A stretch of DNA of 64,000 bases, taken from positions 1,426,001 through 1,490,000 of the forward strand of contig NZ_CP033107.1 of the NCBI RefSeq assembly GCF_003856975.1, read 5' to 3'. Below the pieces are notes generated by a model, which made no database searches, had not been told where the DNA came from, and saw only the letters and a list, made by a program, of their open reading frames with translations. Below, piece by piece: positions 20,363 through 28,214 of the stretch. A program made the position numbers and the translations under genes. Positions within the stretch are counted from its first letter, which is position 1, and every line of letters starts with the position of its first letter. Source of the DNA: Plantibacter sp. PA-3-X8 (GTDB taxonomy: Bacteria > Actinomycetota > Actinomycetes > Actinomycetales > Microbacteriaceae).

Positions 20363-20991
20363 CCACCGCACTGCGCGACGTCCGTTCCGCCGACTGGGCC
20401 GACGCCGCGTCGTCCGCTCCCGTCGTCGCGGTGCTCCTCCACGGCTACGGCTCCAACGAGCACGACCTCACCGGTCTCGTCGGGCCGCTCGCGCTCGGCA
20501 TGCCCTGGGTGTCGCTGCGCGCGCCGCTCGAGATGGGCCACGGTGGCGCGGCCTGGTTCGAGATCACGACGCCGGGCAACCCGGACCCGGAGCCGATCGC
20601 CCGCGCGACGGACGCCGTCTGGGGCTGGATCGACGAGCACGTGTCGGCCGAGGCGCGCGTCGTGCCCATCGGCTTCTCGCAGGGCGGCTTCATGGCCTCG
20701 CAGCTGCTGCGCACGCGACCCGAGCGGGTCGTGGCGCCGGTCATCCTCGCCGGGTTCGTGCTGAGTGCGCCGCAGCCCGGCGACGAGATGCTGGCAGCGA
20801 CGAAACCCGCGGTGTTCTGGGGACGGGGTCTCGAGGACCGCGTCATCGCCGCGCCGGCCGTCGCGCGCGCCGCAGCGTGGTTGCCGCTGCACACGACCCT
20901 CACCGAGCGCACCTACCCGGGCCTCGCCCACGGGATCGACCAGGCCGAGATCGACGACGTCCGTGGGTTCCTCGGCGAGCACGTCGGCTGA
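20359..20991 (+). CDS. Carboxylesterase/phospholipase, alpha/beta hydrolase (MhqD-like)
   Basis: A 210-residue esterase of the phospholipase/carboxylesterase family. LLHGYGSNEHDL carries the oxyanion-hole region, the nucleophile Ser is in IGFSQGGFMASQ, and the acid/His residues fit GLEDRVI and GLAHGID. It is coupled to the VOC dioxygenase by ATGA, and together they resemble the mhqO/mhqD pair. A downstream Lrp gene points the opposite way. Confidence 0.83.
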   Translation: MTTALRDVRSADWADAASSAPVVAVLLHGYGSNEHDLTGLVGPLALGMPWVSLRAPLEMGHGGAAWFEITTPGNPDPEPIARATDAVWGWIDEHVSAEARVVPIGFSQGGFMASQLLRTRPERVVAPVILAGFVLSAPQPGDEMLAATKPAVFWGRGLEDRVIAAPAVARAAAWLPLHTTLTERTYPGLAHGIDQAEIDDVRGFLGEHVG

Positions 20992-21008
20992 TCTGTCGCC
21001 ACAGTCGC

Positions 21009-21473
21009 TCAGTCCCTCGTCTCCGCGGGCATCACCACGTGCGGTCGCACATGCTCGTAGACGACGCTCGTCCGGACGTCCGCGACCTCCTCGCGCTCGG
21101 TGAGCTTGTCGATGACGAAGGCGTAGAGCGCGTCGTTGTCGGTGACGGCGACCTGGAGCAGGAAGTCCTCGTTCCCGGAGACGACGAAGACGCCGATGGT
21201 CTCGGGGAGGGTGATCGCCCAGCTGCGGAACGCGTCGATGTTGACGCGCGACGGCGGTCGGATCCGGATCGCGATGAGCGCCTGGACCGAGCGACCGAGC
21301 GACGGCAGATCGACGTCGAGTCGCGCGCCGCGGATGACGCCGCGGCGGTACAGGCCGCGGGTCCGGTCGAGCGCGGTGGTGGGCGAGACGCCGACCGCGG
21401 CAGCGATGTCCCGGTTGGTGCGCCGTGCGTCGCGCTGCAGTTCGCGCAGGATCGCCGTATCAAGTTCGTCCAT
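21009..21473 (-). CDS. Lrp/AsnC family transcriptional regulator
   Basis: A 154-residue protein. The N-terminal HTH (MDELDTAILRELQRDARRTN, then RDIAAAVGVSPTTALDRTR) is followed by the RAM (AsnC ligand-binding) domain from about residue 65, with VFVVSGNEDFLLQVAVTDND. Such proteins sense amino acids. It is divergent from the DUF2000 gene 107 bp away, which is its most likely target. A CACAAT box ends 7 nt before the ATG, so the transcript may lack a leader. Confidence 0.9.
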   Translation of the reverse strand: MDELDTAILRELQRDARRTNRDIAAAVGVSPTTALDRTRGLYRRGVIRGARLDVDLPSLGRSVQALIAIRIRPPSRVNIDAFRSWAITLPETIGVFVVSGNEDFLLQVAVTDNDALYAFVIDKLTEREEVADVRTSVVYEHVRPHVVMPAETRD

Positions 21474-21579
21474 GCGGTCGATTGTGCCAGTTCGTCCGGA
21501 CGATGTACGGGGTTGAATTCGCTGTGGTACCGCCCGACATAGCCTGATGGTCGATTCACGTACGACATCAGGGAGAGAC

Positions 21580-22053
21580 ATGACGGAACAACAGCTCGTC
21601 GGCTTCGCGCCGGAGGAGATCGACACGGCGGCGCCCACGCGGTCCGCCCGGCTGAAATGGGTCGTCGTCGTGCAGCAGGACCTCCCGGTCGGTCGAGCCG
21701 TGAATGCGGCGGCCTGCGTCGCTGCGGCGATCGGAGCCAGCGTGCAGGGACTCCTCGGGCCGGACGCCCTCGATGCCGACGGCTCGGCTCATCCCGGACT
21801 GCCGTGGGCCGGGTGCAGCGTGTTGTCCGCTCCGGCTGAGCAACTGGCGGCGATCCGGGCCAAGGCGGCGGGCTCGGATGGCGTGCTCGTCGTCGACATG
21901 CCGGAAGCGGCCCAGCTCACCCGGGTCTACGACGAGTATCTCGAAGCAGTGGCGGCGACCGCGCCGGACGAACTCGCCCCGCTGGCCGTCGCGCTGGTCG
22001 GGCCGCGCAACCGGGTGGACCGGATCGTCGGGCGACTGCCGCTGCTGGCCTGA
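21580..22053 (+). CDS. DUF2000 family protein
   Basis: A 157-residue protein. RLKWVVVVQQDLPVGRAVNA, AACVAAAIGASVQGLLGPDA and GLPWAGCSVL fit DUF2000 (a peptidyl-tRNA hydrolase PTH2-like fold). Many members lie next to Lrp regulators, as here. GGGAGAGAC sits 7 nt before the ATG at 21580. A TAGCCT box at 21541-21546 is a plausible -10 with a leader of about 27 nt. Confidence 0.8.
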   Translation: MTEQQLVGFAPEEIDTAAPTRSARLKWVVVVQQDLPVGRAVNAAACVAAAIGASVQGLLGPDALDADGSAHPGLPWAGCSVLSAPAEQLAAIRAKAAGSDGVLVVDMPEAAQLTRVYDEYLEAVAATAPDELAPLAVALVGPRNRVDRIVGRLPLLA

Positions 22054-22112
22054 AAGCGCACGCGTCAGGGCTTGAGGGAGGTGGGGTGCGGCGGGCTGGC
22101 TAGGGTTGGCGG

Positions 22113-22811
22113 GTGAGCACCACCGTCCATCCCCCGCAGGTCGCGCCGTCCGCAGCCGTCGTCACCGCCAGCCGCGTGATGTACCTCCTGATCGCCGTGA
22201 TCATCGCGACCTCGCTCGTCATCCAGATCGTCCTCGTCATCACCGGCGGCGCCGACGCCCGCTCGGGTGGCGTGGACATGTCCGTCGGACTGGCGACCCG
22301 CTTCGCTCGCATCTTCAGTGCGTTCACGATCCTCAGCAACCTCATCGTGCTCGCGGTGTCCGTCCTGCTGGCGATCGACCCCCTGCGTGACGGTCGGCTC
22401 TGGCGGGTCGCGCGGCTCGACGCCCTGCTCAGCATCGTCATCACCGGCATCGTGTACGCGGTGGTGCTGGCGCCGCAGGTGAACCTCACGGGGTGGGCGC
22501 TCGTCATCACGATCGGGTTCCACTACCTGTCCCCGTGGCTCACGCTCGGCGCCTGGCTCGTGTTCGGTCCGCGTCCGCGCTTCACCTGGAGCACCGTCGC
22601 CTGGGCGTTCCTCTGGCCGCTCGCCTGGGTGGTCTTCACCTTCATCCGTGGCGGTATTACCGGCTGGTACCCCTACCCCTTCCTCGATGCGACGCAGCTC
22701 GGCTTCGACGGTGCCGTCCGGAACGCGCTCATGGTGCTCGTCGTCGCGATCGTGTTCGCCGTGCTGCTCAAGCTCGTCGACCGGGTGCTGCCCGCCGCGC
22801 TCCGCCGCTGA
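22113..22811 (+). CDS. Pr6Pr family integral membrane protein
   Basis: A 232-residue protein with about six TM segments. It starts with MYLLIAVIIATSLVIQIVLV and has RFARIFSAFTILSNLIVLAV, TGIVYAVVLAPQVNLTGWAL and ITGWYPYPFLDA, the WYPYPFLD signature of this AIG1/FAR-17a-like family. Function is unknown. TAGGGT (22101-22106) ends 6 nt before GTG 22113, so it is probably a leaderless GTG start with no ribosome-binding site. Confidence 0.85.
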   Translation: MSTTVHPPQVAPSAAVVTASRVMYLLIAVIIATSLVIQIVLVITGGADARSGGVDMSVGLATRFARIFSAFTILSNLIVLAVSVLLAIDPLRDGRLWRVARLDALLSIVITGIVYAVVLAPQVNLTGWALVITIGFHYLSPWLTLGAWLVFGPRPRFTWSTVAWAFLWPLAWVVFTFIRGGITGWYPYPFLDATQLGFDGAVRNALMVLVVAIVFAVLLKLVDRVLPAALRR

Positions 22812-22825
22812 GGTGAGGCGCAGGC

Positions 22826-23866
22826 TCACGGGTGCAGGACCACCTTCCCGTTGAGCGTCCGCGACTCGGCGAGCTCCATGGCGGCGACGATCTCGGTCAG
22901 GGGGAATCGGGCGGCGATGTTCGCGGTGATGTCGCCGTGCTCGAGGAGTCGGAAGACCTCGCCGAGGTCGGCCTCCAGGTGGCGGCGGAAGCGGGCGGGA
23001 CGGAAGCGGTGGCCTGCCCACAGGTCGTAGAAGGTCGAGCTGCGGCCGTTCGGGAGGGCCGTCCAGAGCAGCGCCTGACCGATCGCCAGCAGGAACGGCG
23101 CCATCAGCGGTCCCGTGCCGCCGACCGTTGAGATGATCGAGTAGGTCACGAGCGTGCCGCCGCGCGCGAGGAGTCCGAAGGCCGTGCGGGTCGTCTGGCC
23201 GCCGACGTTGTCGAAGACGGCGTCGACCCCGTTCGGCGCCAGCTCGCGAACGCGTGTCGCGAGCTCGGGGTCCGCGTAGTCGACGGGGATGACGCCCGCC
23301 GCGCGGAGTGCCTCGTGATGCCGGGGTGACGCCGCACCGATGACCCGGACGCCGTGGAGCCGCGCCAGCTGGATGAGGATTCCGCCGACACCGCCGTTCG
23401 CACCGAACAACAGGATGGTCTGGCCCGGCTGGACCCGTGCCGCGCGGTGCAGCATCTGCCAGGCGGTGACGCCGTTCACGACGACCGTCTCGGCGTCCTC
23501 CGAGCTCACGCGGTCTGGCACGAGGATGCTGTCGCGCGCGGCCACGACGGCGTGGGTCGCCCAGGCGCCCGTCTTGGTCAGGGTCGCGACCCGCCTGCCG
23601 ATGAGGGTCGCGTCGCCACCGGGGCCCACCTCGAGCACCCGTCCGACGAGGTCGTACCCCGGGACGAACGGGAACGCCGGCTGGCCGAAGTACCGGCCCT
23701 TGCGCATCGACTGCTCGGCGAAGGAGACCCCGGTCGCCTCCATCTCGACCAAGAGCTGGCCGGCGTCGGGAGTCGGCGTCGGCACGGTGGCCAGTTCGAG
23801 GCCGGACGGCTCGACGAGGCCCGGCAGGACGACCTGGGTGGTGGTCGCGGATGGTGTGGTGTGCAT
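22826..23866 (-). CDS. NADPH:quinone reductase-like medium-chain dehydrogenase
   Basis: A 346-residue zinc-free MDR protein of the zeta-crystallin type. The N-terminal GroES-like domain has GVSFAEQSMRKGRYFGQPAF and VPGYDLVGRVLEVG; the Rossmann domain has ILLFGANGGVGGILIQLARL. No structural-zinc cysteines are present. Family members reduce quinones or enones with NADPH. It faces a divergent TetR gene with an 18-bp palindrome just upstream of its start, so it is probably the TetR target and induced by an electrophile. The upstream ATG variant is rejected because it would cross that operator. Confidence 0.88.
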   Translation of the reverse strand: MHTTPSATTTQVVLPGLVEPSGLELATVPTPTPDAGQLLVEMEATGVSFAEQSMRKGRYFGQPAFPFVPGYDLVGRVLEVGPGGDATLIGRRVATLTKTGAWATHAVVAARDSILVPDRVSSEDAETVVVNGVTAWQMLHRAARVQPGQTILLFGANGGVGGILIQLARLHGVRVIGAASPRHHEALRAAGVIPVDYADPELATRVRELAPNGVDAVFDNVGGQTTRTAFGLLARGGTLVTYSIISTVGGTGPLMAPFLLAIGQALLWTALPNGRSSTFYDLWAGHRFRPARFRRHLEADLGEVFRLLEHGDITANIAARFPLTEIVAAMELAESRTLNGKVVLHP

Positions 23867-23894
23867 GGTGTGTTCCGATCTCGTGATGGTTGTG

Positions 23895-23912
23895 TGTGAC
23901 TGAACAGTCACA
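23895..23912. promoter_or_regulatory. TetR operator upstream of the quinone reductase gene
   Basis: TGTGACTGAACAGTCACA is a perfect 18-bp palindrome (8-bp arms, 2-bp centre) 28 nt before the reductase start. A degenerate half-site (TGTGACTG) recurs at the start of the TetR gene (24504 onward), which would allow autoregulation. The divergent TetR at 23960-24505 is the likely ligand. Confidence 0.8.
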
Positions 23913-23959
23913 AATGTGGGTATGAAAATTCGCGGGTGCGGTCGGTGGCTCGGAGTCGA

Positions 23960-24505
23960 TCAGTCGTGCCGGATGCCGTGGTCGACGACGCGCGCCCAGT
24001 CGGCGTCGACGTCGCCGAGGCCCGCCTGCACGACGAGGTGGCAGAGCTGCCCGTAGGCGAGACTGCGCTGGACCGCGCCGGCGTCCGCCCCGGAGTCACG
24101 GGACATGACGCGCACCACGAGTGCGAGCCCGGAACGGACCGCCTCCTGGATCTCGGGGACGTCGCAGGCGCTCTGCGCGTGCACCTGGAGGGCGATGAGA
24201 CTGCGGTCGCGGATGAGCTCGATGTACGCCTGGGTCATCGCGTCGAGCTTGTCGTCCGGGCTCCACTCCGGGTGGTCCTCGACGGCTGCGGACATCGCGT
24301 TCGCGACCTGCTCGTAGCAGTGCTCGACAGCGGCTACGAAGAGGCCGAGTTTGCCGTCGAACAGGCGGAAGACGTAGGCGGGGGAGATCTTGGCCGCCGC
24401 AGCGACGTCCGCGACGGGGGTGGCGCGGTAACCGGCGATCGAGAAGACCTCCACCGCACTCGCGACGGTGCGGACGCGTTGATCCTCGGCGGTCGATCGG
24501 CTCAT
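23960..24505 (-). CDS. TetR family transcriptional regulator of the quinone reductase
   Basis: A 181-residue regulator. HTH: VASAVEVFSIAGYRATPVAD, then VAAAAKISPAYVFRLFDGK, residues about 13-60; the rest is a ligand-binding helical domain. It transcribes in the same direction as the reductase and lies 93 bp upstream of it, with the palindromic operator between. TTCAAT 7 nt before the ATG suggests a leaderless transcript. Confidence 0.87.
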   Translation of the reverse strand: MSRSTAEDQRVRTVASAVEVFSIAGYRATPVADVAAAAKISPAYVFRLFDGKLGLFVAAVEHCYEQVANAMSAAVEDHPEWSPDDKLDAMTQAYIELIRDRSLIALQVHAQSACDVPEIQEAVRSGLALVVRVMSRDSGADAGAVQRSLAYGQLCHLVVQAGLGDVDADWARVVDHGIRHD

Positions 24506-24562
24506 GTGACTGATTGAACACGAACAAGCGATACCCGTCAAGCACCCGTGTCAGGATGGGGC

Positions 24563-25045
24563 ATGCCCGTCGTCGAATCCCGCTGCACCGTGCCCGTCCC
24601 GCCCGACGTCGCGTTCGCGATCTCCCAGACCACCGGCGAGACCCGGATGCGCTGGGATCCGTTCATCCGGAGGCAGTACTTCCTCGACGGCGCGAAGGAG
24701 GCCGCCAAGGGCGTCCGCACCTTCACCGTCCAGCGGTTCGGGTTCCGGATGGTCAGCGAGTACGTGTCGTACCACCCGCCGACCAACGTCGGTATGAAGA
24801 TGACGAAGGGCTCATGGTTCTTCGAGCGGCTCGCCGGCGGCTGGCGCTTCAGCCCGGTGGAGGGCGACGACCAGCGCACCCTCGCCGTCTGGCGCTACAA
24901 CTTCACGTGCAAGCCGCGGTGGCTGGCGCCGATCGCCGAGCGCATCGGTGCGATCGTCCTGCAGCGCGACATCGACCGCCGCATCCGAGGCTTCGCGCGC
25001 GGCTGTGAGGATCCCGCCGTGCTCGCCGCGGTCGCTGCGGACTGA
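24563..25045 (+). CDS. SRPBCC (START-like) family protein
   Basis: A 160-residue protein with SRPBCC features: VESRCTVPVPPDVAFAISQT at the start, a central beta-sheet (VRTFTVQRFGFRMVSEYVSY), and the C-terminal long helix (APIAERIGAIVLQRDIDRRI). These proteins hold a hydrophobic pocket for lipids or aromatic ligands. CAGGAT ends 5 nt before ATG 24563, suggesting a leaderless start; GTG at 24548 is an alternative. It is convergent with the DUF2071 gene. Confidence 0.75.
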   Translation: MPVVESRCTVPVPPDVAFAISQTTGETRMRWDPFIRRQYFLDGAKEAAKGVRTFTVQRFGFRMVSEYVSYHPPTNVGMKMTKGSWFFERLAGGWRFSPVEGDDQRTLAVWRYNFTCKPRWLAPIAERIGAIVLQRDIDRRIRGFARGCEDPAVLAAVAAD

Positions 25046-25053
25046 TCCGCCAC

Positions 25054-25815
25054 TCAGCGGGCGAGGAACGAGCCGATGCCGAATCGGGCGGTCACGCCGG
25101 GGCTGAAGAGCACCGAGTCGGGCTCGTGCTCGACGACACCCGGGAGGCCCGCCGCCGCGCAGAGTTCGTCGCGCAAGGAGGTGACGCACGCCGGGTGGAG
25201 CACCCAGGGTTCGTGCTCGTTCGGCAACCACTGCGTCCGACCGAAGCGGCTCTGGAAGAGCCCCCACCGCGCCGTCAGGAACTGCGACAGCTCGTCGTCG
25301 ACGGTCGTCGCGCGGTCGACATCGACGCCGAGCTGGAAGCCCGGACCTCGTGTCGTCGGCGACGTCGTGATCCGCCGCGACGCGTACTCCCAGCCGTCGT
25401 CCGTCGGTCGCTGCGCGGTCCGCGCCCACTGGTAGGGCAGGCCGAACATCGCGCGAGCCGCGAGGACCGCCGGCAGGCTCGACGCCTCGAGCGACCGGAA
25501 CACGACGCCGCGACGCCCCTCGCTGTCGACCCCGTACAACCGGACGTTCACCTCGGTGAAGGAGCCGCCGATGGGCGACGGTGGCAGCGGACCGATGCGG
25601 GCGTCGCCCAACTGGAAGGCGATCAGCCCGACCCAGGTGGAACCGTCGAAGACGTCGGGGACCACTCCGGGCGGGAGCAGTGGCGCGACGGCGCTCGCCG
25701 GGACGCGCCAGTGGACGAACGCCAGGTCCCGCCATTCCTGCGCGGCGACGACCGGGCCGGACAGTGCCGGTGCGGTCACGGAGATCGCAGCGGGCTTGCC
25801 GGTGGAGGTCGTCAT
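25054..25815 (-). CDS. DUF2071 (YqjF-like) family protein
   Basis: A 253-residue protein. EWRDLAFVHWRVPASAVAPL, LPPGVVPDVFDGSTWVGLIA, TEVNVRLYGVDSEGRRGVVF and the LPYQWA stretch fit DUF2071, which shares the acetoacetate-decarboxylase-like fold. Enzymatic activity is unproven in the family. It overlaps the preceding FAD-monooxygenase gene by ATGA, so they are co-transcribed and may act on one compound. Confidence 0.85.
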   Translation of the reverse strand: MTTSTGKPAAISVTAPALSGPVVAAQEWRDLAFVHWRVPASAVAPLLPPGVVPDVFDGSTWVGLIAFQLGDARIGPLPPSPIGGSFTEVNVRLYGVDSEGRRGVVFRSLEASSLPAVLAARAMFGLPYQWARTAQRPTDDGWEYASRRITTSPTTRGPGFQLGVDVDRATTVDDELSQFLTARWGLFQSRFGRTQWLPNEHEPWVLHPACVTSLRDELCAAAGLPGVVEHEPDSVLFSPGVTARFGIGSFLAR

Positions 25816-27020
25816 GCCAGGTGCTCGTACTCGGGCAGGTCGATCTTGTCGGCCGGCGGGGAGAACAACTGCGCACCGACGAGCTTCGCCGGCTTCGAGC
25901 CGGCCACGCGGAGTGCGGTGCGGAACGCCGCGACGCCGGGTTTCGAGGTCGGGTTGGCGAGCTGCGGCGTACCCGGCGGCAGCGACTGGGCCTGCTCGAC
26001 GTAGGGGCGCATGATCCGTTCGTACCCGCGGAAGGCGTCCCGGTGGTGCACGTGCGCCGCCAGCTCACCGGCCAGCACGTAGGCGCCGACGATCGACAGG
26101 CTCGTCCCCATGCCGCTGACGGGCGACGCGCACCAGGCCGCGTCACCGAGCAGTGCGACCCGTCCGGATGCCCAGCGGGGCGTCCTGACCTGGCCGATGG
26201 ACTCGTAGTAGACGTCGTCGCTGTCGTCGAGATGCTCGAGGATCCGGTTCGCCTGCCAGGGGAGTCCGACGAACCGGTTCCTGAGATGCCGTCGCTGCGC
26301 GTCGAGGTCGCGGCGCGCGGGGACGACGCCGTCGCCGCGGTCGGAGGTGACCTCCGTGAGGACGGCCCGGGTGGTGCCGTGCCGGTCGGGTCGGAGCGTG
26401 ACGCTGCGGCCGCCGACGCCCGAATACCACTGCCACCACGGCACGTCGGCGTCGTCGCGCGGAATGGTGAGGTACGTCATCTCGAGCCCGAGGGACCGGG
26501 TCACCGCCTCGCCGGGGAAGGCCAGCTCACGCGTCGACGATCGGATGCCGTCCGCCGCGATCACGAGGTCGAACGCCTCATCCTCGCCATGTGCGAAGGA
26601 CACGAGGACCCGTTCACCGTCGTCGTCGAGCCCGGTGATGTGGTCGCCGTACCGGTAGCTGGTGGTGCCGTCCGTCGCGTCGATGAAGATGCGGGCCAGG
26701 TCGCCACGGAGGATCTCGACCTCGGCGGTCGCGCCGTCGGTCTCGGAGTCCGACACCGGGAACTCGGCGATCGTCTCACCGGCGTCACCGACGAACCGGG
26801 TTCCGCGCTCGCCGGTGGTCGCCTCGCGTGCCGCGTCCTCGAGGCCCGCGCGTCGCAGGACCTCGCGAGCAGCGCCCCGCACGTCGATGTTCTGGCCGCC
26901 GTCGCGGAACGCCGGCGCGCGCTCGACGACCGTCGTCTCCCAGCCGTAGCGGTTCAGCCAGAACGCCAGGCCGGGGCCGGCGATGCTGGCTCCGGAGATC
27001 AGGACGCGGGGAACGGTCAT
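25812..27020 (-). CDS. FAD-dependent aromatic monooxygenase (UbiH/PHBH type)
   Basis: A 402-residue flavoprotein. FAD-binding GxGxxG-type motif: VLISGASIAGPGLAFWLNRY; then the DG motif in LVIAADGIRSSTRELAFPG, and the GD motif in GRVALLGDAAWCASPVSGMG. It uses NAD(P)H and O2 to hydroxylate an organic substrate. GAGAGGTGG lies upstream of the ATG at 27020. Coupled to the DUF2071 gene. The alpha/beta hydrolase gene starts 130 bp away divergently. Substrate unknown. Confidence 0.88.
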   Translation of the reverse strand: MTVPRVLISGASIAGPGLAFWLNRYGWETTVVERAPAFRDGGQNIDVRGAAREVLRRAGLEDAAREATTGERGTRFVGDAGETIAEFPVSDSETDGATAEVEILRGDLARIFIDATDGTTSYRYGDHITGLDDDGERVLVSFAHGEDEAFDLVIAADGIRSSTRELAFPGEAVTRSLGLEMTYLTIPRDDADVPWWQWYSGVGGRSVTLRPDRHGTTRAVLTEVTSDRGDGVVPARRDLDAQRRHLRNRFVGLPWQANRILEHLDDSDDVYYESIGQVRTPRWASGRVALLGDAAWCASPVSGMGTSLSIVGAYVLAGELAAHVHHRDAFRGYERIMRPYVEQAQSLPPGTPQLANPTSKPGVAAFRTALRVAGSKPAKLVGAQLFSPPADKIDLPEYEHLA

Positions 27021-27149
27021 CGTGGTGCCACCTCTCAGGGAGCGTGGGATTGCCGCTCCGGTCGCCTCCATCATCGCGCTCGCCGATCCGAATCCCGCAT
27101 GGTTGACAGCTCCGGCGGTGCAGGCGTCGCCCGCTTGTACGCTGGGGGC

Positions 27150-28133
27150 ATGTCGAGGATCGAACGCAAGCGTCGCAAGCGGAGTGTGCGGGTCGATCGC
27201 GTCTACGACGGCGACGTCTACGTCCGGGTCAACTCCGTAGGGTCCAGCGGGGATCGCTCCTTCATCCTCATCCCCGGCATCGGTGTCTCGTCCACGTACT
27301 TCGAGCGCCTCGCGCCGCACCTCAACGAGTTCGGGCCGGTGCACGCGCTCGACCTCCCCGGCTTCGGCGGGGTGCCGCACCCCTCGTCGACGCTCACGAT
27401 CCGCGAGTATGCGGACCTCGTCGGTCGGGTCATCGACGAGCTCGATCTCAAGGACCCGATCATCGTCGGCCACTCGATGGGCAGTCAGGTGGTCAGCGAC
27501 CTCGTCTCCCGTCGCCCCGAGTTGTCGACCCTCATCCTCATCGGACCGGTCGTCGTGCCGGGTCAGCGGCGGGTGCTCACCCAGGCGGTCCGGTTCCTGC
27601 AGTCGAGTTGGCACGAACCGCTCACCGTGAAGGTGCTGGCTGTCAGCGCCTACGTCTTCTGCGGCTTCAAGTGGTTCTCGCGGGTCCTGCCGGAGATGCT
27701 GACCTACCCGATCGAGGAGGCCCTGCCGAAGGTGCAGGCGCACACGCTCGTGATCCGCGGCGAGTACGACGCCGTCGCGCCGCGCGAGTGGGTGGAACGG
27801 GTCGGCGAACTCCTGCCCTCCTCACGCCTCTGGGAGATCCCGGGTGCTGCGCACTCCGTCATGTACGCGCACGCCGAGGAGGTCGCGAAGCTCTGCGTCG
27901 ACCACGCCAGGCGCACGGTGGCGGACGGCGACGACGACCGACTCCAGGTCTACCCCGAGGACTCGGACGGGAGCGACGACAAGGAACCGGAGGCGCCGCA
28001 GCCCGCGGCCATCATCCAGGCCGTCGGAGGTCGGATCGAGGAGACGATCGGGATCGTCACAGACGACGACGACCGCGTGGCCGAGGGGAAGTCGCAGGTG
28101 GCCGACGCGGTCGCCTCCATCGACCACGACTGA
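27150..28133 (+). CDS. Alpha/beta hydrolase with a long acidic tail
   Basis: A 327-residue alpha/beta hydrolase. The N-terminus is strongly basic (IERKRRKRSVRVDRV); the core (about 35-260) has LIPGIGVSSTYFERLAPHL, the nucleophile elbow GHSMGSQ, the acid Asp in IRGEYDAVAP and His in PGAAHSVM. A 70-residue, Asp/Glu-rich C-terminal tail (DGDDDRLQVYPEDSDGSDDK) extends beyond the fold. TACGCT (27138-27143) ends 6 nt before ATG 27150, a leaderless arrangement. Its charge distribution (basic head, acidic tail) is unusual for the family. Substrate unknown. Confidence 0.82.
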   Translation: MSRIERKRRKRSVRVDRVYDGDVYVRVNSVGSSGDRSFILIPGIGVSSTYFERLAPHLNEFGPVHALDLPGFGGVPHPSSTLTIREYADLVGRVIDELDLKDPIIVGHSMGSQVVSDLVSRRPELSTLILIGPVVVPGQRRVLTQAVRFLQSSWHEPLTVKVLAVSAYVFCGFKWFSRVLPEMLTYPIEEALPKVQAHTLVIRGEYDAVAPREWVERVGELLPSSRLWEIPGAAHSVMYAHAEEVAKLCVDHARRTVADGDDDRLQVYPEDSDGSDDKEPEAPQPAAIIQAVGGRIEETIGIVTDDDDRVAEGKSQVADAVASIDHD

Positions 28134-28141
28134 GCGCTCGC

Positions 28142-28214
28142 TGAGATGCGGCGGATCGTCGCTGAGCCTCGGGCCGGGCGACGAACCGCCTCACCTCACC
28201 GTGTCGGCTCGCCG
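28142..28214. repeat. 73-bp palindromic repeat, family B copy 1
   Basis: The element begins TGAGATGCGGCGG and ends TCGGCTCGCCG. It matches 29770-29842 at 69 of 73 positions by eye. The first about 60 bp fold into a stem (TGAGATGCGGCGGATCGTCG against its near-complement) around a loop. It holds the last codons and stop (28196-28198) of the rox gene. Confidence 0.8.

Noticed and set aside
25581..27149. N-terminal extension of the alpha/beta hydrolase frame to 850 residues
   Set aside because: The extension is antisense to the DUF2071 and FAD monooxygenase genes; a leaderless-type start at 27150 fits the family length.
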